DNA of 64,000 nucleotides from Erigeron canadensis (GCF_010389155.1 NC_057765.1:1736001-1800000); one strand, 5' to 3'. Numbered from the stretch's first letter, positions 12,206-24,690 are shown. Notes: generated by a model not told the origin, from the letters alone. Made by a program: numbers and translations.

Positions 12206-15200
12206 ATGGCGGCGATTTGCACATCGGTCCATTTCCTCTCTTCTTCTTCTTTTATCCCAAATTCACGGCCACCCCCCTCCTCCAGATTTTCTCCTTCTTC
12301 AAGTTCATGTTTTTCGCCGGCCGCCGGAACAACAAGGATTATCAAAACGGCGTCGTATTCAAACAAGAAGAAGATGAATATAGTATGTATGGCTCCAGAT
12401 GAAGAGAAATTAACTCGCCGTAATCCTCTCGATTTCCCTGTTGTATGTCCCCCCACTTCATATCTCTCTTATATACAGTATATATATATATATATATATC
12501 TTTTTAGTAAGTCAAAATGAATTGGGTATAGTCGTGTTTTTGGTTCTGATGTATGCGGCCTAACCGGTAATTCGAGGCCATTTTCTAGAATTTTTCTGCC
12601 CATCTACATATATATATATTATTGTGTGTTCATGTTTAATGATGAATGACATATGTATGTCGTAGAATGCCCTTACGGGATTAGAGTTCGTTATGTTAAG
12701 TATAAAATCGTGTTTCTTGCGCCATCACGTCGACCGATGGCAAGAATTAAGAAATCCTTAGCTGTGGGCTGCGCATAAATTACGTCATGGTTAAGTTGAT
12801 ATGAATCTTGTTAGGCTAGTTTACCACTTGGAGTTGGATCGTTATATAATGTGTTACCAGTAGGCTAAAGGTTTTGTGTCGTATACTTAAGCATAAATCA
12901 TTATACGTCCTTGTTTGTACTCCCATTTTATCTACTAAATACTTATTGCTTCTTTGTTCAGGTTATGGGTGACCTTTGTAAAAGAAATTTATTTCCTTTG
13001 GCTGTTTGTTTTACAAATATTATCATTTGGGTCGTTCAATGTTAGTTACGTTACGTTGAAGAAGTTTTCAACTTTTATGTTGTGTCAATATTGAAACAAA
13101 GAGTATAAGTCATCATCATTACCAGTAGGTCTCTTTCTTTTAATGTTTTGGTTTAACTGACAGTTTTATAAATAAAATCAAAACAAATACACTTGCCGTT
13201 TGAAAGTTAGAGCTTGATAATCTGTTCATGTCATTTATATTAAGTGAGTGAGTGAGTGAGCGGGCTTTCACTCTGTCAAAAGGGCTTGTTTATTAGGAAT
13301 AGACCTGGCAAAATGGGCAGGTTGGGCTGGTTTGGGTAACGGGTCTAAGCGGGTGGGTCTAAATGGGTGCGGGTCAATGCGGGTCATTTCAAAAAAGCGG
13401 GTTGGGTGCGGGTCGACCTACAAAATTTTTCTTTTTTTTTTTTGCTGCGAATCTGTTTCGACATCAATCAAGTAACAATAACTAATACTTTTACATAATG
13501 TCAATGTGCTCTCATGTTGCTTATTTGGAATAATTTTTGATATATGTATCAAGGATGTGTGGATGTGGTAGTATTGTCAGTCACATAGCTTATATCTGCA
13601 CTAAGAAGGTGCAATAGAGGCTGGTCAATAAGGTTTGGTAACGTGTCAATACATACCATTTACCATGGGTTGAAAGCGTTTGGGCTAACCCTGAAACATT
13701 TTTGTCTTCTCATTTAGAATTTTGCAATCAAGTACTGTGGTAAATAAGAAACCCATCTAGTATAGTAGTATCGGACCTGTTTTATTTTCAGGATATTTTT
13801 GAATTTTTTTTTTTTACCTATTTAATGTATCCGAGTAAATGTAAATCCCGAATGAACCTATAACCGTCATTGCGTCAACATTTTGTTATTTCTACTAGCA
13901 CTCGATGTCATCTACGGGTTAGTATAAGAACAAGGAACATTAGTATAGCATGTCGGAGTGGTTGTTATCTTTTTGATTCATAGTTGAACTTAATAGTCTC
14001 TTTGTATTTAATTTGGTTGAGCACGTAAGGTTTTTTAACAGTTAAGGGATCCTTTTTAAGTAAAACGAGAGGTCTACATGCTCTTTATGCAACTGTACCC
14101 GAAAGACAGTTTGGATTTACAACACTAGTGTGTTTTAAACTATAAATTACTTTACACAACTCTATAAATGGTTGAAGTTATGGGGAGTTAAGTGATGAAC
14201 CACCGCCTCGAGTTTATAACAAAAAATAAAGATAGTTAGGATATCACTTTCAAATGCTAACTTTTTACAAGTTAATATCTCCTACCTTGTCTTCTGCATA
14301 TATTAACACCTAGTATGGTAGATACGATGCTTGCTTTAACAATAAAATGATGTAGGAGGTTTAATGCATTAGTATCTTGAATCTTAAATGGGTCGAAATT
14401 AGATTATCATTTTAGTGAGATATATATTCAGTACTTATATTCTACATGCATCAAAGTATCTCTTAAATTCTGGCTAAAATGTGCTGCTGCCCCAGCCTGA
14501 TCTGACCCATCCTAGTTTACCTTTATAACAAATTTCCATCCCTCTTTAACGAATATAGTTGACAAACGGTTATAAATGTAAGCAATTTGTTAAATGATGC
14601 AAAACAGCGGGTCAAAATCATAGTTGTCAAAGGCAAAGGCGATCTCAAAGCGCAAAGACCCCAAATAGGGCGAAGGCAAGAGGCGGATAAAAAGCGCACG
14701 TCCGGAAAAAAAAGGGCGCACTAAGTAAATAAATAAAAATATTTATAGATATAGTGAAAAATAATAGTAAAAAAATCAAATGTCATTTATAAAACCAAAT
14801 ATCATTCAAAAAATATAAACTTTTCAACAAAAAACTTCAAATTATTAGATTATTATAAACATATATGAACTCTTCCCCCCATTTTATATTCTCTCTCTTT
14901 TTCTATCTTCTTAAACAACTATGGTCACTCATTTTGGCCGGAAAACATTAGATCTAGCCACAATTTGGACGGATCTTGAATGATTTGGTCGAATCCTGAC
15001 CCATTTGACCATTTTGACCGCTGTTGACCACCACAGTTGACCGTCGTTGACCACCTTTTTCATGGTCAACTTGGGCCTAGGGTTTCAGGCGCTGGAGGTG
15101 CGCCTCGCCTGCCTTTTGCGCCTAGGCGCAAGAGGCGCCCGCCTTTAACAACACTGGTCAAAATTGTTCGGGTCTGAAAGGATAGTGGATTTAACCTACA

Positions 15201-16018
15201 AACACAGTTTTTATTCATTTTTTGGAACTTGATAGATAAATAATGTGCCAAATGTAGTGATTTAGGCCATCTTCAACCACATGGCACCTCTCTCTCTCTC
15301 TCTCTAAATATGGAGCAATAAAAAAGAGTACTTTTTAGCTTATTTCTTCTCTGCATTTCCAACCAATACTCTAAAATCTTTACTCTAAATTTATTGTATG
15401 CTTTACTACTTCATTTTTCTTGATTAAACTTATAAGTTAAAACGAAAGGGTAGTTTTAGAGGATGAATAGTAGTCGAGGAATGTTGGCTTTCTTTAAAAC
15501 TCTCTAAATAGAAAGGAGTCATTGGAGTGAATTTCGTCTTCTCTATCTCTAAGGAAAGGTTGGAGATGACATAGGTTTATGCACTTGACCTGTGATTCCA
15601 TTTGACTCGTATGACAATTACTCAATTATAGATAAGATATAACCCAAATCAACTCAAATTTAATTATATGGGTCAGCTTTTCTCTCTAGTGTGCATGCCC
15701 GGTCCTAAGATAAGTATTACGAAATGAAGTAATATATGAGGCTAGTCGCTTATACTTACTGCTACTTGTTATCTGAAAGTAAAAATCATTTGGGTTATTT
15801 TTATGTTCGGTATATGACAGGAATGGGAAAGACCTAAGCCAGGTAGAAGGCCGGATATATTTCCTCAATTCAGCCCGATGAAAACACCATTACCTCCCCC
15901 ACTACCATATGACCCCAATCCAGAAGAGGAAGAAGACGAAGAAGAAGAGAACAAAGAAGAGGAAGAGGATCCTGATAAACAAGAACCGGAAAGCCGCTGG
16001 TTCCCCTTCCGTGGTTGA
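12206..16018 (+). CDS. Hypothetical plastid-type acidic protein, two exons
   Basis: Exon 1 (12206-12442) and exon 2 (15821-16018) join in phase 0 across a 3.38 kb GT-AG intron to give 144 residues. Residues 1-60 are rich in Ser, Pro and Lys with few acidic residues and begin MAA, typical of a chloroplast transit peptide. Then comes a well-formed segment 'EWERPKPGRRPDIFPQFSPM' and a proline patch. A run of Glu/Asp (about residues 108-130) follows, and the protein ends 'RWFPFRG'. There is no membrane segment and no catalytic motif. The structure resembles small plant-specific plastid proteins of unknown function, and I cannot name it. The long intron contains a hAT-like element and other repeats. 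Confidence 0.75.
13243..13262. repeat. Short (GAGT)n microsatellite
   Basis: About five GTGA/GAGT units in the large intron of the plastid-type gene. Confidence 0.7.
13300..14530. repeat. Degenerate repeat rich in 'gggtc' phrases
   Basis: Within the long intron, 13300-13420 is dense in 'gcgggtc', 'gggttggg' and 'aatgggt' phrases, and 14490-14520 contains the complementary 'ctgacccatcc'. This pattern is usual at the ends of worn-out plant DNA transposons. I could not define exact termini or a target duplication. Confidence 0.4.
14611..15164. mobile_element. hAT-superfamily non-autonomous element with perfect 8-bp TSD (body 14619-15156)
   Basis: The left end catagttgtcaaaggc and the reverse complement of the right end (cagtgttgttaaaggc) form a 16-base terminal inverted repeat with three mismatches. 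Both sides carry GTCAAAAT (14611-14618 and 15157-15164), a perfect 8-base duplication as expected for hAT. Both subterminal regions are rich in 'aaggcg'/'gcgcc' motifs; the interior is AT-rich. The 538 bp body has no transposase. It sits in the intron of the plastid-type gene. Confidence 0.8.
15263..15573. mobile_element. Possible MITE containing a (CT)n run
   Basis: The left 'ccatcttcaacca' and the right 'ggttggagatgac' are imperfect inverted repeats about 310 bp apart. Internal 'aaaactctctaaat' and 'ctctctaaatatgg' also mirror each other. A CT microsatellite lies at 15290-15305. The target duplication is unclear. Confidence 0.4.
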
Positions 16019-17332
16019 TTAACAGTCCCCAATTTTTATTCTGAAATTTTGATGAGATGGAGGACTTATACATGACTCGATGTAGGAGAGTTTGCAAGGG
16101 AAGTTAACTGTATTTAGAGTATCATGCCATAGTTGAGCAACTCTTTTTTAGTGTATCTTTAACCCTCGGGTTTGAACTTCCGAGGGTTGTTTTTATTTTT
16201 TATTTTTTCTGTTGTTTATTACTCGTAGTATTATTTGTTTGTGTAAGTTGGTCTACAGCTTTGTGAAATAATCATCTGGACTTTCAATAAAGTTTCTTTG
16301 TATGATTGTATCATGTTTGACCCTAAGCCAGAACATATACTTTTCACGAGTCTTCTGGGTTCTGACTTGAACTCATCTGAACCTACTCTCTAAAGTTTGA
16401 AGAGCTTACGCTAGGAATGAAGTTTGATATGGAACCAAACAAATACTGAAGTCAAACCGAATTTAGGAATTTCAGTCCTCGTAAGGTGTCGTATCTTTGG
16501 TATATTGGCGTGCAATGACTCTTTAAACTGATTGTTGACTTGATTCTTTATATGGTCATTAGTGTTACTCGGTGTCGTTTAACGTGTGTGAAAATGTGAG
16601 TTTAAGGTTACTATGAGCTATTATTATTCCATGTTGTCAAGTGTTGTCAAATTTCTATTAAAAATTCAAGTAAGTTCTGAGGACTCGGGAGTCTATCAAT
16701 TTACAGTATTGAAAGAGTATTTCCAATATACCAAACCTTTTAAGTTTTAACATGTTATTTTTGCTACATATTACTATTTGAATACATAAAAGCTTTCGTT
16801 TTAAGATTATGTTTGTCTTGACTCTTCATGTTTGATCAAAAGCCTTGGTGTCTTTAAGAAAAAGGTTATGCCAACTCATCCTTCCAATGAATGAAGGTAA
16901 AAAAAAATTAAAACTTTTTAATTTATTAAGAATCTTTTGCCAAATTGTACTTGAGATGCTCAACGTCTGATATTAGAAAGAATGCTTCCCTGAGTCATTC
17001 GTCATTTGCAAGAAGCCTAAGAAGGTTTGATATACGGATATACATAATGGGAAGCGATCTGTACACCCTCAAATTTTAAATGTACGCCACCAAACGTGTT
17101 TAAAACATGTTTAGTAATTTACAAATCACCAACTTTGTCATACACTAGTAATATTAGATATTGTTCAATATTTAAAATGTTTTTACGAGTCTATATAAAT
17201 AAGATTTGTGTTATGACTAACTTTACATAAACGTCAAAACTTTTTTTTTTATTATTGAACAACATATTTAATCTACTCCTAAGTTATAACAAATGATACT
17301 AATCATTTTAATGTTTAAATTTGAAGTTTGGT

Positions 17333-17793
17333 TAGGGGTGGTATTGAGCCGAGCCGAGTCAAGCTCGTGCTCGAAAGGGCTCGAGCTCGGCTAAAAAAAA
17401 CGGGTAGGCCCAAGCTCTTATTGATAACTCGATGAGCTTTTAGTATGTAGGCTCGAGCTCAACTCATTGTAATTAAAATATGGCTTGAGCTCAGCTTGAA
17501 AAGCTCAAAAAAGGCCCGAATTTAGCTTGTTATGTCAAGAAATATGGCTTGAGCTCAGCTCGAAAAGCTCGACAGGTTATTGACTATTCAAGTATTATAT
17601 ATACAAATAACTACATGATATATTGAAAGTTCGATAAGTATTCGAGCCGAGCTATTTAAAGTTCGAGCTCGACTCGATAATTATTTTGAGCTTGTTTTTA
17701 AGGCTCGGGCTCGATAATAGCTTGACTCGATCGAGTTGAACTCGAGTTCGAGCTTCACTTGCTCGAAAAATGTTCAGCTTGATGACAACCTTA
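17333..17793. mobile_element. Degenerate inverted-repeat element rich in GCTCGAGCTCG
   Basis: Ends taggggtggtattgagccga and, reversed, taaggttgtcatcaagctga align at about 70 percent. The interior is packed with 'gagctcg', 'ctcgagc' and their complements. A phrase 'atatggcttgagctcagc' occurs twice (about 17479 and 17544). This composition is common in non-autonomous plant DNA transposons. There is no ORF and no clear target duplication. Confidence 0.55.
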
Positions 17794-18369
17794 ACGTCTT
17801 CATCTCAAAAGGATATATCATTGCCTATTTTCTAAACAGAATTTGTCATAAGAAAACAAAATTAAGTAGAATCTTACACTTAATGCCACCTAACTATAGG
17901 ACTGGCCAGTCCTCTCAATTGGTCCCAAAAATGGCTGCAATGTCCTTTGCTCACAAGGCCTTTTCCAGGTGACAGATTAGTTATTGGGGCAGTACTCTTT
18001 ACCACAATGACTGATTGACAACGCCACTTCCTAATGAAATGACTATTTTCACCTTGATGTGGTCAAACAATGGCCCCTTTTACATACTAAACCATTCTAG
18101 TTCCCTTGAATGATCCAAAGATTCCCTCCCCCCACTCACCCAACAAATTATCACACACACACAGGTACCAAACACACAATGGTCTCATCATAATGCAAGT
18201 ATTATTGATGGGTTTTTTTTTTTTTTTTAGATTTACCAAAAAAATGTTAATCGTTAGTGATTAATTAGTTTTGTCAAAGTTGATATTTAGAATCATTATA
18301 AAATATTATAATAATTCTAAAGAGACAATGCTTGCGCTACCTTCTTAAATTGCTAAACTAAAAACACTT

Positions 18370-18560
18370 TGAATGACATATAACTTAGTGATATTTTGAT
18401 GGTGGAATAATGCTTAGGATTCATAAAATTATGAGTTCGAACCTCACAAATAAAGTTTTCTCACATTTATTAACTTTTTAAAAAAAAATTTATGTATTGA
18501 CATTATTTTTTAGCGGGGTTATGATAGTGTGGTACCCTAATAAATAATGATCCGTCAATG
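18370..18560 (+). mobile_element. Possible tRNA-derived SINE remnant
   Basis: An A-box-like 'cttagtgatattt' is followed about 55 bases later by a B-box-like 'gagttcgaacctc', the spacing of an RNA polymerase III promoter. It does not fold as an intact tRNA and lacks a clear flanking duplication, so it may be chance. Confidence 0.35.
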
Positions 18561-19017
18561 ATCTAAATTTTCTGTTAAAAACAAAAGTAGACATGAATTG
18601 TTATTGGAAAAATGATTAATTATTTTAAATAATTAGCCTAAAAATGTTTTTAATCATGACAAATGGTAAACTCAAGAAATAAAAAGTCGGATTGTTTATT
18701 AAAAGTATTTTTAGAAAAATTATTATGTGTCAAGATCACATATTGTTTAAAAAGGTTTTTTTCTTATTTATGATGTCATATTTAAACGAACCTCATCTAA
18801 TGTTTATTTAAAATTCCTAATCTTTTATTGGAAAATATATATATATAATGTAATGAAATGCCTTTTGTTTCTTATAACGAAATGTGTATTATTATTTTAT
18901 ATATCATTGTATTGGTCGATTCATTATGTTCATATCAAGTTATAGTATTTCAATAACAAAAATTACATACATTTTATATATATATTTCTTGTTTAAAAAT
19001 TTTAATTAAAATGTCCG

Positions 19018-19041
19018 AGTTGAACCCGGGTTATCTACTAG
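19018..19041 (+). mobile_element. Helitron-like 3' terminus
   Basis: The palindrome AACCCGGGTT is followed six bases on by CTAG|T, the hairpin-plus-CTRR arrangement of Helitron 3' ends. The corresponding 5' end was not located. Confidence 0.4.
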
Positions 19042-19244
19042 TCATATATATATACATATATATATATACACTAAATTGTAATGTCGGTTGGTGAGGAGGT
19101 GGTACTGTAGCTAATAGTACCACCTTCTATGCACATGGTACATGTTTGTATTGCACAATCAAAAATAACTAACGGGCCTTAACGATCGTTAAGTGTTGTT
19201 TGGTTTACTAACAGTAATTGCAAAAGGTATTTAACGGAGTTTGT

Positions 19245-19720
19245 TTTCAAGTTTAAGCTTCTTAACTTTTACCACTAAAGAAAATGTTTTGCTTTAGTTA
19301 CTTTTTGCCACATAATTGTTGGTTTTTAAGCTTTTTCCATCAAACTTATATTTCTTTCTTAATTTTATCATATAACTTTTACTTTTCAAACTTTCATTAC
19401 GAAGTTTTTTTTTGTTTTACATTTCTCTATTTACTTTTTGTCACATAACTTTTTTTTTAAGTTTTTGTCAGACAAACTTTATTTTCAACTTTAAATTTCT
19501 TAACTTTTGTATTTTTTCCATTTAAATTTGTTTGTTTAAAGTCTTGCTCAGAAAATTTATTTTATTTGCTTTTTACCACCTAACTTTTCGTTTCTAAATT
19601 TTGTTAATGAAGTTTCATTTTTTTACTTTTGAACACAACTTTTACTTTCTTAACTTTTGTAAAAAAAATTTGTTTTTTGCTTATTTAATTTTAACTTTTT
19701 CCATGAAAGTTTGTTTTTCT
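19245..19720. repeat. AT-rich diverged tandem repeat, array A
   Basis: Phrases such as 'ctttttgccacataa', 'cttttgtca', 'aactttcatta' and 'taacttttacttt' recur. The same phrases in reverse complement ('aaaagtaaaa', 'ttatgtgacaaaaag', 'tgaaactttcgtggc') build the array at 50450-51115. No coding frame is seen. Units are too diverged to fix a period by eye. Confidence 0.6.
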
Positions 19721-20058
19721 CCCATAGCAACGTCCGGATAAAATTACTCGTTGCTAATTTTTAAGTTAATAAGAAAAAAAAAACTTCTAAAGTCCAACCG
19801 AATTACCATTTTGACCTTGTTTCTCAAACTTTGTACCTTGAAAGACCCAAAGATACCCACTTCATGGGTTGTTTCACACCCATCTTTTCCCGCCAAAACA
19901 TCCATTAATCTTTCTCATTTATTTACCCTCTCTAGTCTGAGTTGACACTCCCCATTTTTCACATTTTTTCACACACACACATTACACACACTAAACACCC
20001 ACATTATATATTGACATTTTGCCAAAAAAAAAAAAAAAAAATTTTTTAGGAATAATTA

Positions 20059-20736
20059 ATGATGATGGGTGCATCAAATTTGATGATGGGATTAACTTTA
20101 GTATTAGTAATCTGTCTTGCTGTTGTTCTTGGCTTAGTTTTAGTCTTATTAGCTGAACTTTACTGTACCGCCCTACTCCGCCGCCGTAACACCACCGCCA
20201 CCGCCGCCGGAGAATCTTTGATAGCCGTGAACAACCCATTACAACCATCAATCGCCAATTTTTACACACAAAGCATTCTAACTGCCCCAAGAAGTATCCT
20301 TTACCCTTCAGTCACCTCCACCGGCGCCGGAGCAGACATAGAAAAGCCGCCGGAAAATCAAGAAAGTGTTGAAAATAATGGGAATTCCTGCAGAAGGGAA
20401 GAGGGTTTGGTTTATATTTCAAACCCCATGTTTGACGATGAAAATGGTCGGCGGAGCAAGGTGGCGGCGGCCACTGGGAATACTCCGTTTGAGACGCCGG
20501 ACACTTCGCCGTCACGGCTGGAGACGGAGGATGATGATGATGAGGATGAGGTGGGAGAAGAGATGACGTCGGTGAAAGTGGTGGTGGTGACTCCGCCGTT
20601 GACGCCGATGAAGAAGCTGCCGGAGACGGTGGAAGGTGGTGGTGGGGATATGAATAGCGGTAGTAATAATGGTGGTGGTGGGGTTTCTTCTTCTGCTTCA
20701 TCTTCTGGGACTCCTTGTACTTCTCTTTCTTGGTGA
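20059..20736 (+). CDS. Hypothetical single-pass membrane protein (single exon)
   Basis: One uninterrupted frame of 225 residues, starting at the first of three closely spaced ATGs (20059, 20062, 20065); which one is used is uncertain. A hydrophobic helix at about residues 9-34 (LMMGLTLVLVICLAVVLGLV) is followed by a basic 'RRRN', suggesting a signal anchor with a cytosolic C-terminal tail. The tail is low-complexity but has conserved-looking islands: 'LVYISNPMFDDE', 'TPFETPDTSPSRLE', an acidic run, and 'VVVTPPLTPMKKLP' with Ser/Thr-Pro sites. It ends in a Gly/Ser-rich stretch. I recognise the general look of plant-specific membrane proteins of unknown function but cannot name it. A 5' A-run lies just upstream. 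Confidence 0.75.
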   Translation: MMMGASNLMMGLTLVLVICLAVVLGLVLVLLAELYCTALLRRRNTTATAAGESLIAVNNPLQPSIANFYTQSILTAPRSILYPSVTSTGAGADIEKPPENQESVENNGNSCRREEGLVYISNPMFDDENGRRSKVAAATGNTPFETPDTSPSRLETEDDDDEDEVGEEMTSVKVVVVTPPLTPMKKLPETVEGGGGDMNSGSNNGGGGVSSSASSSGTPCTSLSW

Positions 20737-23539
20737 TCATCTATTTATTTATTTGAGGACCATTTTTTTATAAAATATTTATCTATTTAAATACTCAATA
20801 GTTAGTGTTTGACAATGGGTTAGTAGCCACTGTTAAGGTGTGTTAAGGTGTTAAACCTCTGATCAAGATTTAATTTCACTTCTTACATTTGTAAGAATGG
20901 ATTATTGGGGTTTCTAAGAGTTTTAGGTTTTATTCCAGACATGCGTGATTAAAGATCCGTATACTGTCTAATTGAATATAATTGTGGTGTCTCAAATTGT
21001 AATTACTAACTATTAAATCATTGTTAAAAAAATAGTTAATTTTGATATTAGTATTATTTTTGTTAAAAACTAACCACAAAATTAGCTTAACTAGTGTTGT
21101 TTAGTACTTTAGTTAAAAAAAAAAAAAAACTAGTTATATTTTATATAGTGAGTTTGAAGTATATAATGGTCCTAATCAAAGCATATATATTTGATCTTTA
21201 ATACAATTTAAAAAAAATGATTTCTAAAGAAAAAAGTTGTTTAATTATTTATTTTAATATTAGATATGTGAAATACGAGTATAGTTATTTAATAAATTTT
21301 TTTTCTTAAATGTATTATATCAAAAAAAAAAAAAAAATGATTATAAAAAAATCTAATATCCAAAGATTTCTTAATCTTAAAATTTTAATTATTTTGAATG
21401 TTAATTTATAATGTAAAAGTTATAAGATGGGCTTAGTTTCAATGTGATTATAGTATGTAGCATGGTAGTGTGCTATGTTATGCTATAGTTGTTGAGCCAA
21501 CGCTAGATGATTCATGGAACTAATAGTTTACAAAAATCTTTGTAAACAAGGGTTTGAATTTGAAAGGATTCGGGTTCAAGTTCAACTGTTCAAGTGTTTA
21601 AATACAAAGTGTTCTCTTAATATTTTGTCGGTCAGTTTATCAAGAGATTTTTCTCTAAAGGTGAAAAACTCTCTAGCGTAGACCCGGTTAAGACAATATA
21701 GTTTAGACCATCTTTATTATATTCAATTCATGTAAAAAAATAATACAGATTCTTAATAGAAAAAAAAATACCAACTTATTTCTAAAGGTATATTAACCAT
21801 TTCATTTTGATAACGAACGGGACAAATTGTATTTTCGTGAGGATTTGATGTGCGATAGGACAAAATTAATATATGCCTACATCAAACTAACAATTGTTTA
21901 ATGACTAATTTGGACGTATTGAGAACTTTTACTACATACCGGGTTTAAACTGGGTTTAAAACCTCTCAAAAAGAAAAAATAATGAAAAGTTGGACACTTG
22001 GAACATTTTCATGCCAAGACTAATAAAAGGTGTTGGCTTTTTTTTTTTAATAAAACAAAACGTATTACATTGTCACTACGGATATATAAAGAACGCAATT
22101 TAAAAAGGTAATTTTGCTAGTATTTCTTTTTCTTTCTTTTATGTTAAAGAATCGAAAACTTTGGTTTTGCACTTTAGCTTGATACCGATGGACACTTCCA
22201 GAAGAGAAACAGCAACCGTGCGTTTACCAGTTTGGCTCATTAACCCAAGCCACGCCTATCTTTATTCTGTTATCCCAAAGCTCTTAACCTTGTCCCCTTT
22301 ATTCATGTAGATATTAACAACTACGGAGTATTATACAATTTTTATTGATCTATATAATTATGTTTACGAGGTTTTTTATAAGTTCAACTCTATCGATACA
22401 TCCATCTCTATATCTAGAGAGATAAAAAAAAAAAATAATACTTTCATAACATGAAAAACAATATATCTAAAAAAAATATAATAAAAAAATAAATAGACCT
22501 AAAAATTTGTTGTAAAGATGAAATGATCAATAGTTAAATTGCATGGCGTGAAAACAATGACTTTTATAAAATATATTATTTTAACAATATGGCATTAGAA
22601 TAAAGAAATAAAAATAACTAAAAACGCATCACACATCAAATTCTCTACAGTTTGCACTAAAACACGGTCCAAAATGCTAGGACCCCAATGCTGAAACGTC
22701 AAGAACCAGTGGCATTCGAGGACAAAAAATGTGTGGTGGCGACGTGGTATCCCCCATTGACATGGAAAATGTCATAAGGCTATCTCCTATGACTTCTTTC
22801 AGCTGTCACATCATATCCTTACAAATACATAAAATCCTTACACATTATTAAAATTTAATAATTTTACATACAACTATACAAACATATATACATATTCTTA
22901 CATCTATATATACAAAAAAAAGTATTGGTTAAAGACATATTATTAACTTTGGACATACATTATAAAATCTTTAATTTTAAACAAACTTTAATGGCAATGA
23001 AAAAAAAAATATCCACAATTAAGAATATATCATTGAAGATAGTCTAAGCAGCATATAATGAACCTACATAACTCATGATATGTAAACTTCTTTGGGAGAA
23101 AAAAAAGATGTTCATAGGATGCTATATTGAGGAAAACAATGATACTAGAAAACTGTACCGTGTATAGTCTTTGTCTACTTGTACAATACAATAACGACCA
23201 CTCTTGCAACAATATTTAAGCTTCTTTATGCCTTTCTCAAATAAATAAAATATAAATAGTATTTCACGATTCTCATAACTTTGCTCATCCGAGTTATGAA
23301 TTTATTGTTTATATTTAAATTTTGGTCTTCGACCAATATAGTATCAAATTTGATGGACAAAAATGAGATTATATTGTAGTGCTCAAGTAATTCTTTTTCT
23401 GCAGTTCGGCTTCTTAGTTCTTCTAGGTGTTCGACAATATCTTGTGATTAACACAAAAATGTTTTAGAAAACTATTGTAGTTGTTCCAATGAGATATCTT
23501 TCCACCTTGCACAATATATAGAAAGAATAAAAAGTTTAT

Positions 23540-23713
23540 TTCAATTTACTTTTACCAGCCCATGTTAGACAACTCGTGAGAAGTAAATCAAGCTAACTGA
23601 GCAGTTAGGCTATGAAATGGTGTCGACGACAAGGATTGAACACCTGACCTCATTTACGGAAAGAACAAAATTACTCAACATTTTAAGTTTTAACCAACTC
23701 AACTACGTCTCCT
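23540..23713 (-). mobile_element. tRNA-derived SINE-like element
   Basis: Read on the minus strand, 'ggagacgtagttgag' leads into an A-box-like 'gagttggttaaaac', close to the tRNA GCTCAGTTGGTTAGAGC motif. About 55 bases later comes a B-box-like 'aggtgttcaatcc'. A tail of non-tRNA sequence follows, starting 'gtcgtcgacacc'. This fits a SINE head of a different family from the pair at 3.8 and 6.5 kb. The 3' end and target duplication were not defined. Confidence 0.5.
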
Positions 23714-24668
23714 GGAGCAACATGTTACATAGCTCACAAGTGTTTTTTTTAGAACGTCTTAAGAATAGACTAGCGACGAGCTGAACATGGCTCGTTAGTT
23801 TGTTTATGATGTTGGGTTGGATTCGAGTAAGGCCATTCAATTAGTCCATTCACGTGCTATACCATTGTCCATTATTGAACTAGTTCGGTACCAAACGAAC
23901 CCATAACCAAAGTCAACTTCTAACAAATGATTTTTACCTAAAAATGGACAAATAGGGCTCACATGTGCATTTGGGCCAAATTTCTAGTTGCACATCCCCC
24001 ATCTTAGAACCTGCATGCCAGAAGCTTGTGCATTTGGGAGAATTTTGAGAAGCCCAAATGCTTAAAATTTGTTTGTCATGTTAGTCATTGTATTTTGTAT
24101 AGATTTAACACTTTTTGTGTGATAGTAAAGCCTTGACGATGCTTATGTGATTTTCACCACTGTTACATTACATATAGATATCAGAAACTTGTATATGTTA
24201 AATTTGTACGAGTAGACCAGATATATATATACATATATATATGACCATCCAAATATGTTATTTAAATATTTGATTGTCCAAAATTGAATCAATAGTTATG
24301 TGATTTGGTCATTAAGTTGAAGATATTCTTGTATGGTTTCATTAAATTTGTTATTTTGGTTATAAGTTGGTTATTGGTTAAACTCGAATTATGCTATTGT
24401 TTTAAGTTAAAAATATACTCCGTTGTTGATAAATCAAAGAATGATTTACATACAATTTGTATGATTGTAATTTGTTTGAAGCTAATGGTAATAATTGTGT
24501 CTCTCATATTTATTTACCTACAAGTTAGCCTGAATTTTGTGAGGGTGAAGGATGTAATCGGTTAGTTATTATCGGTTTCTTCATTGGTAACTTTCGGTTC
24601 TTTGGTTTCCCGATAATCGACCTAGTTGAGTGGAAGCACATGACCGTTAAGAGCATGCAAAGTTACTT

Positions 24669-24690
24669 GTGTGTGTGTGTGTGTGTGTTT
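24669..24690. repeat. (TG)n microsatellite
   Basis: About ten uninterrupted TG dinucleotides, with a shorter (CA)n run 75 bases downstream. Confidence 0.85.

Larger units (their letters stand above)
16019..20058. other. Repeat-bearing intergenic region
   Basis: The first 300 bases form the 3' UTR and flank of the plastid-type gene. Beyond that I see no exon. Contents listed separately: a 'gctcgagctcg' repeat (17333-17793), a SINE-like segment (about 18370-18560), a Helitron-like terminus (19018-19041), a hairpin (19097-19125) and an AT-rich tandem array (19245-19720). Confidence 0.6.

Noticed and set aside
18395..18450. Possible tRNA gene
   Set aside because: The B-box motif is present but the sequence does not form the four arms of a tRNA.
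20312..20740. Minus-strand frame rich in His and Pro
   Set aside because: Antisense shadow of the single-pass membrane protein gene.
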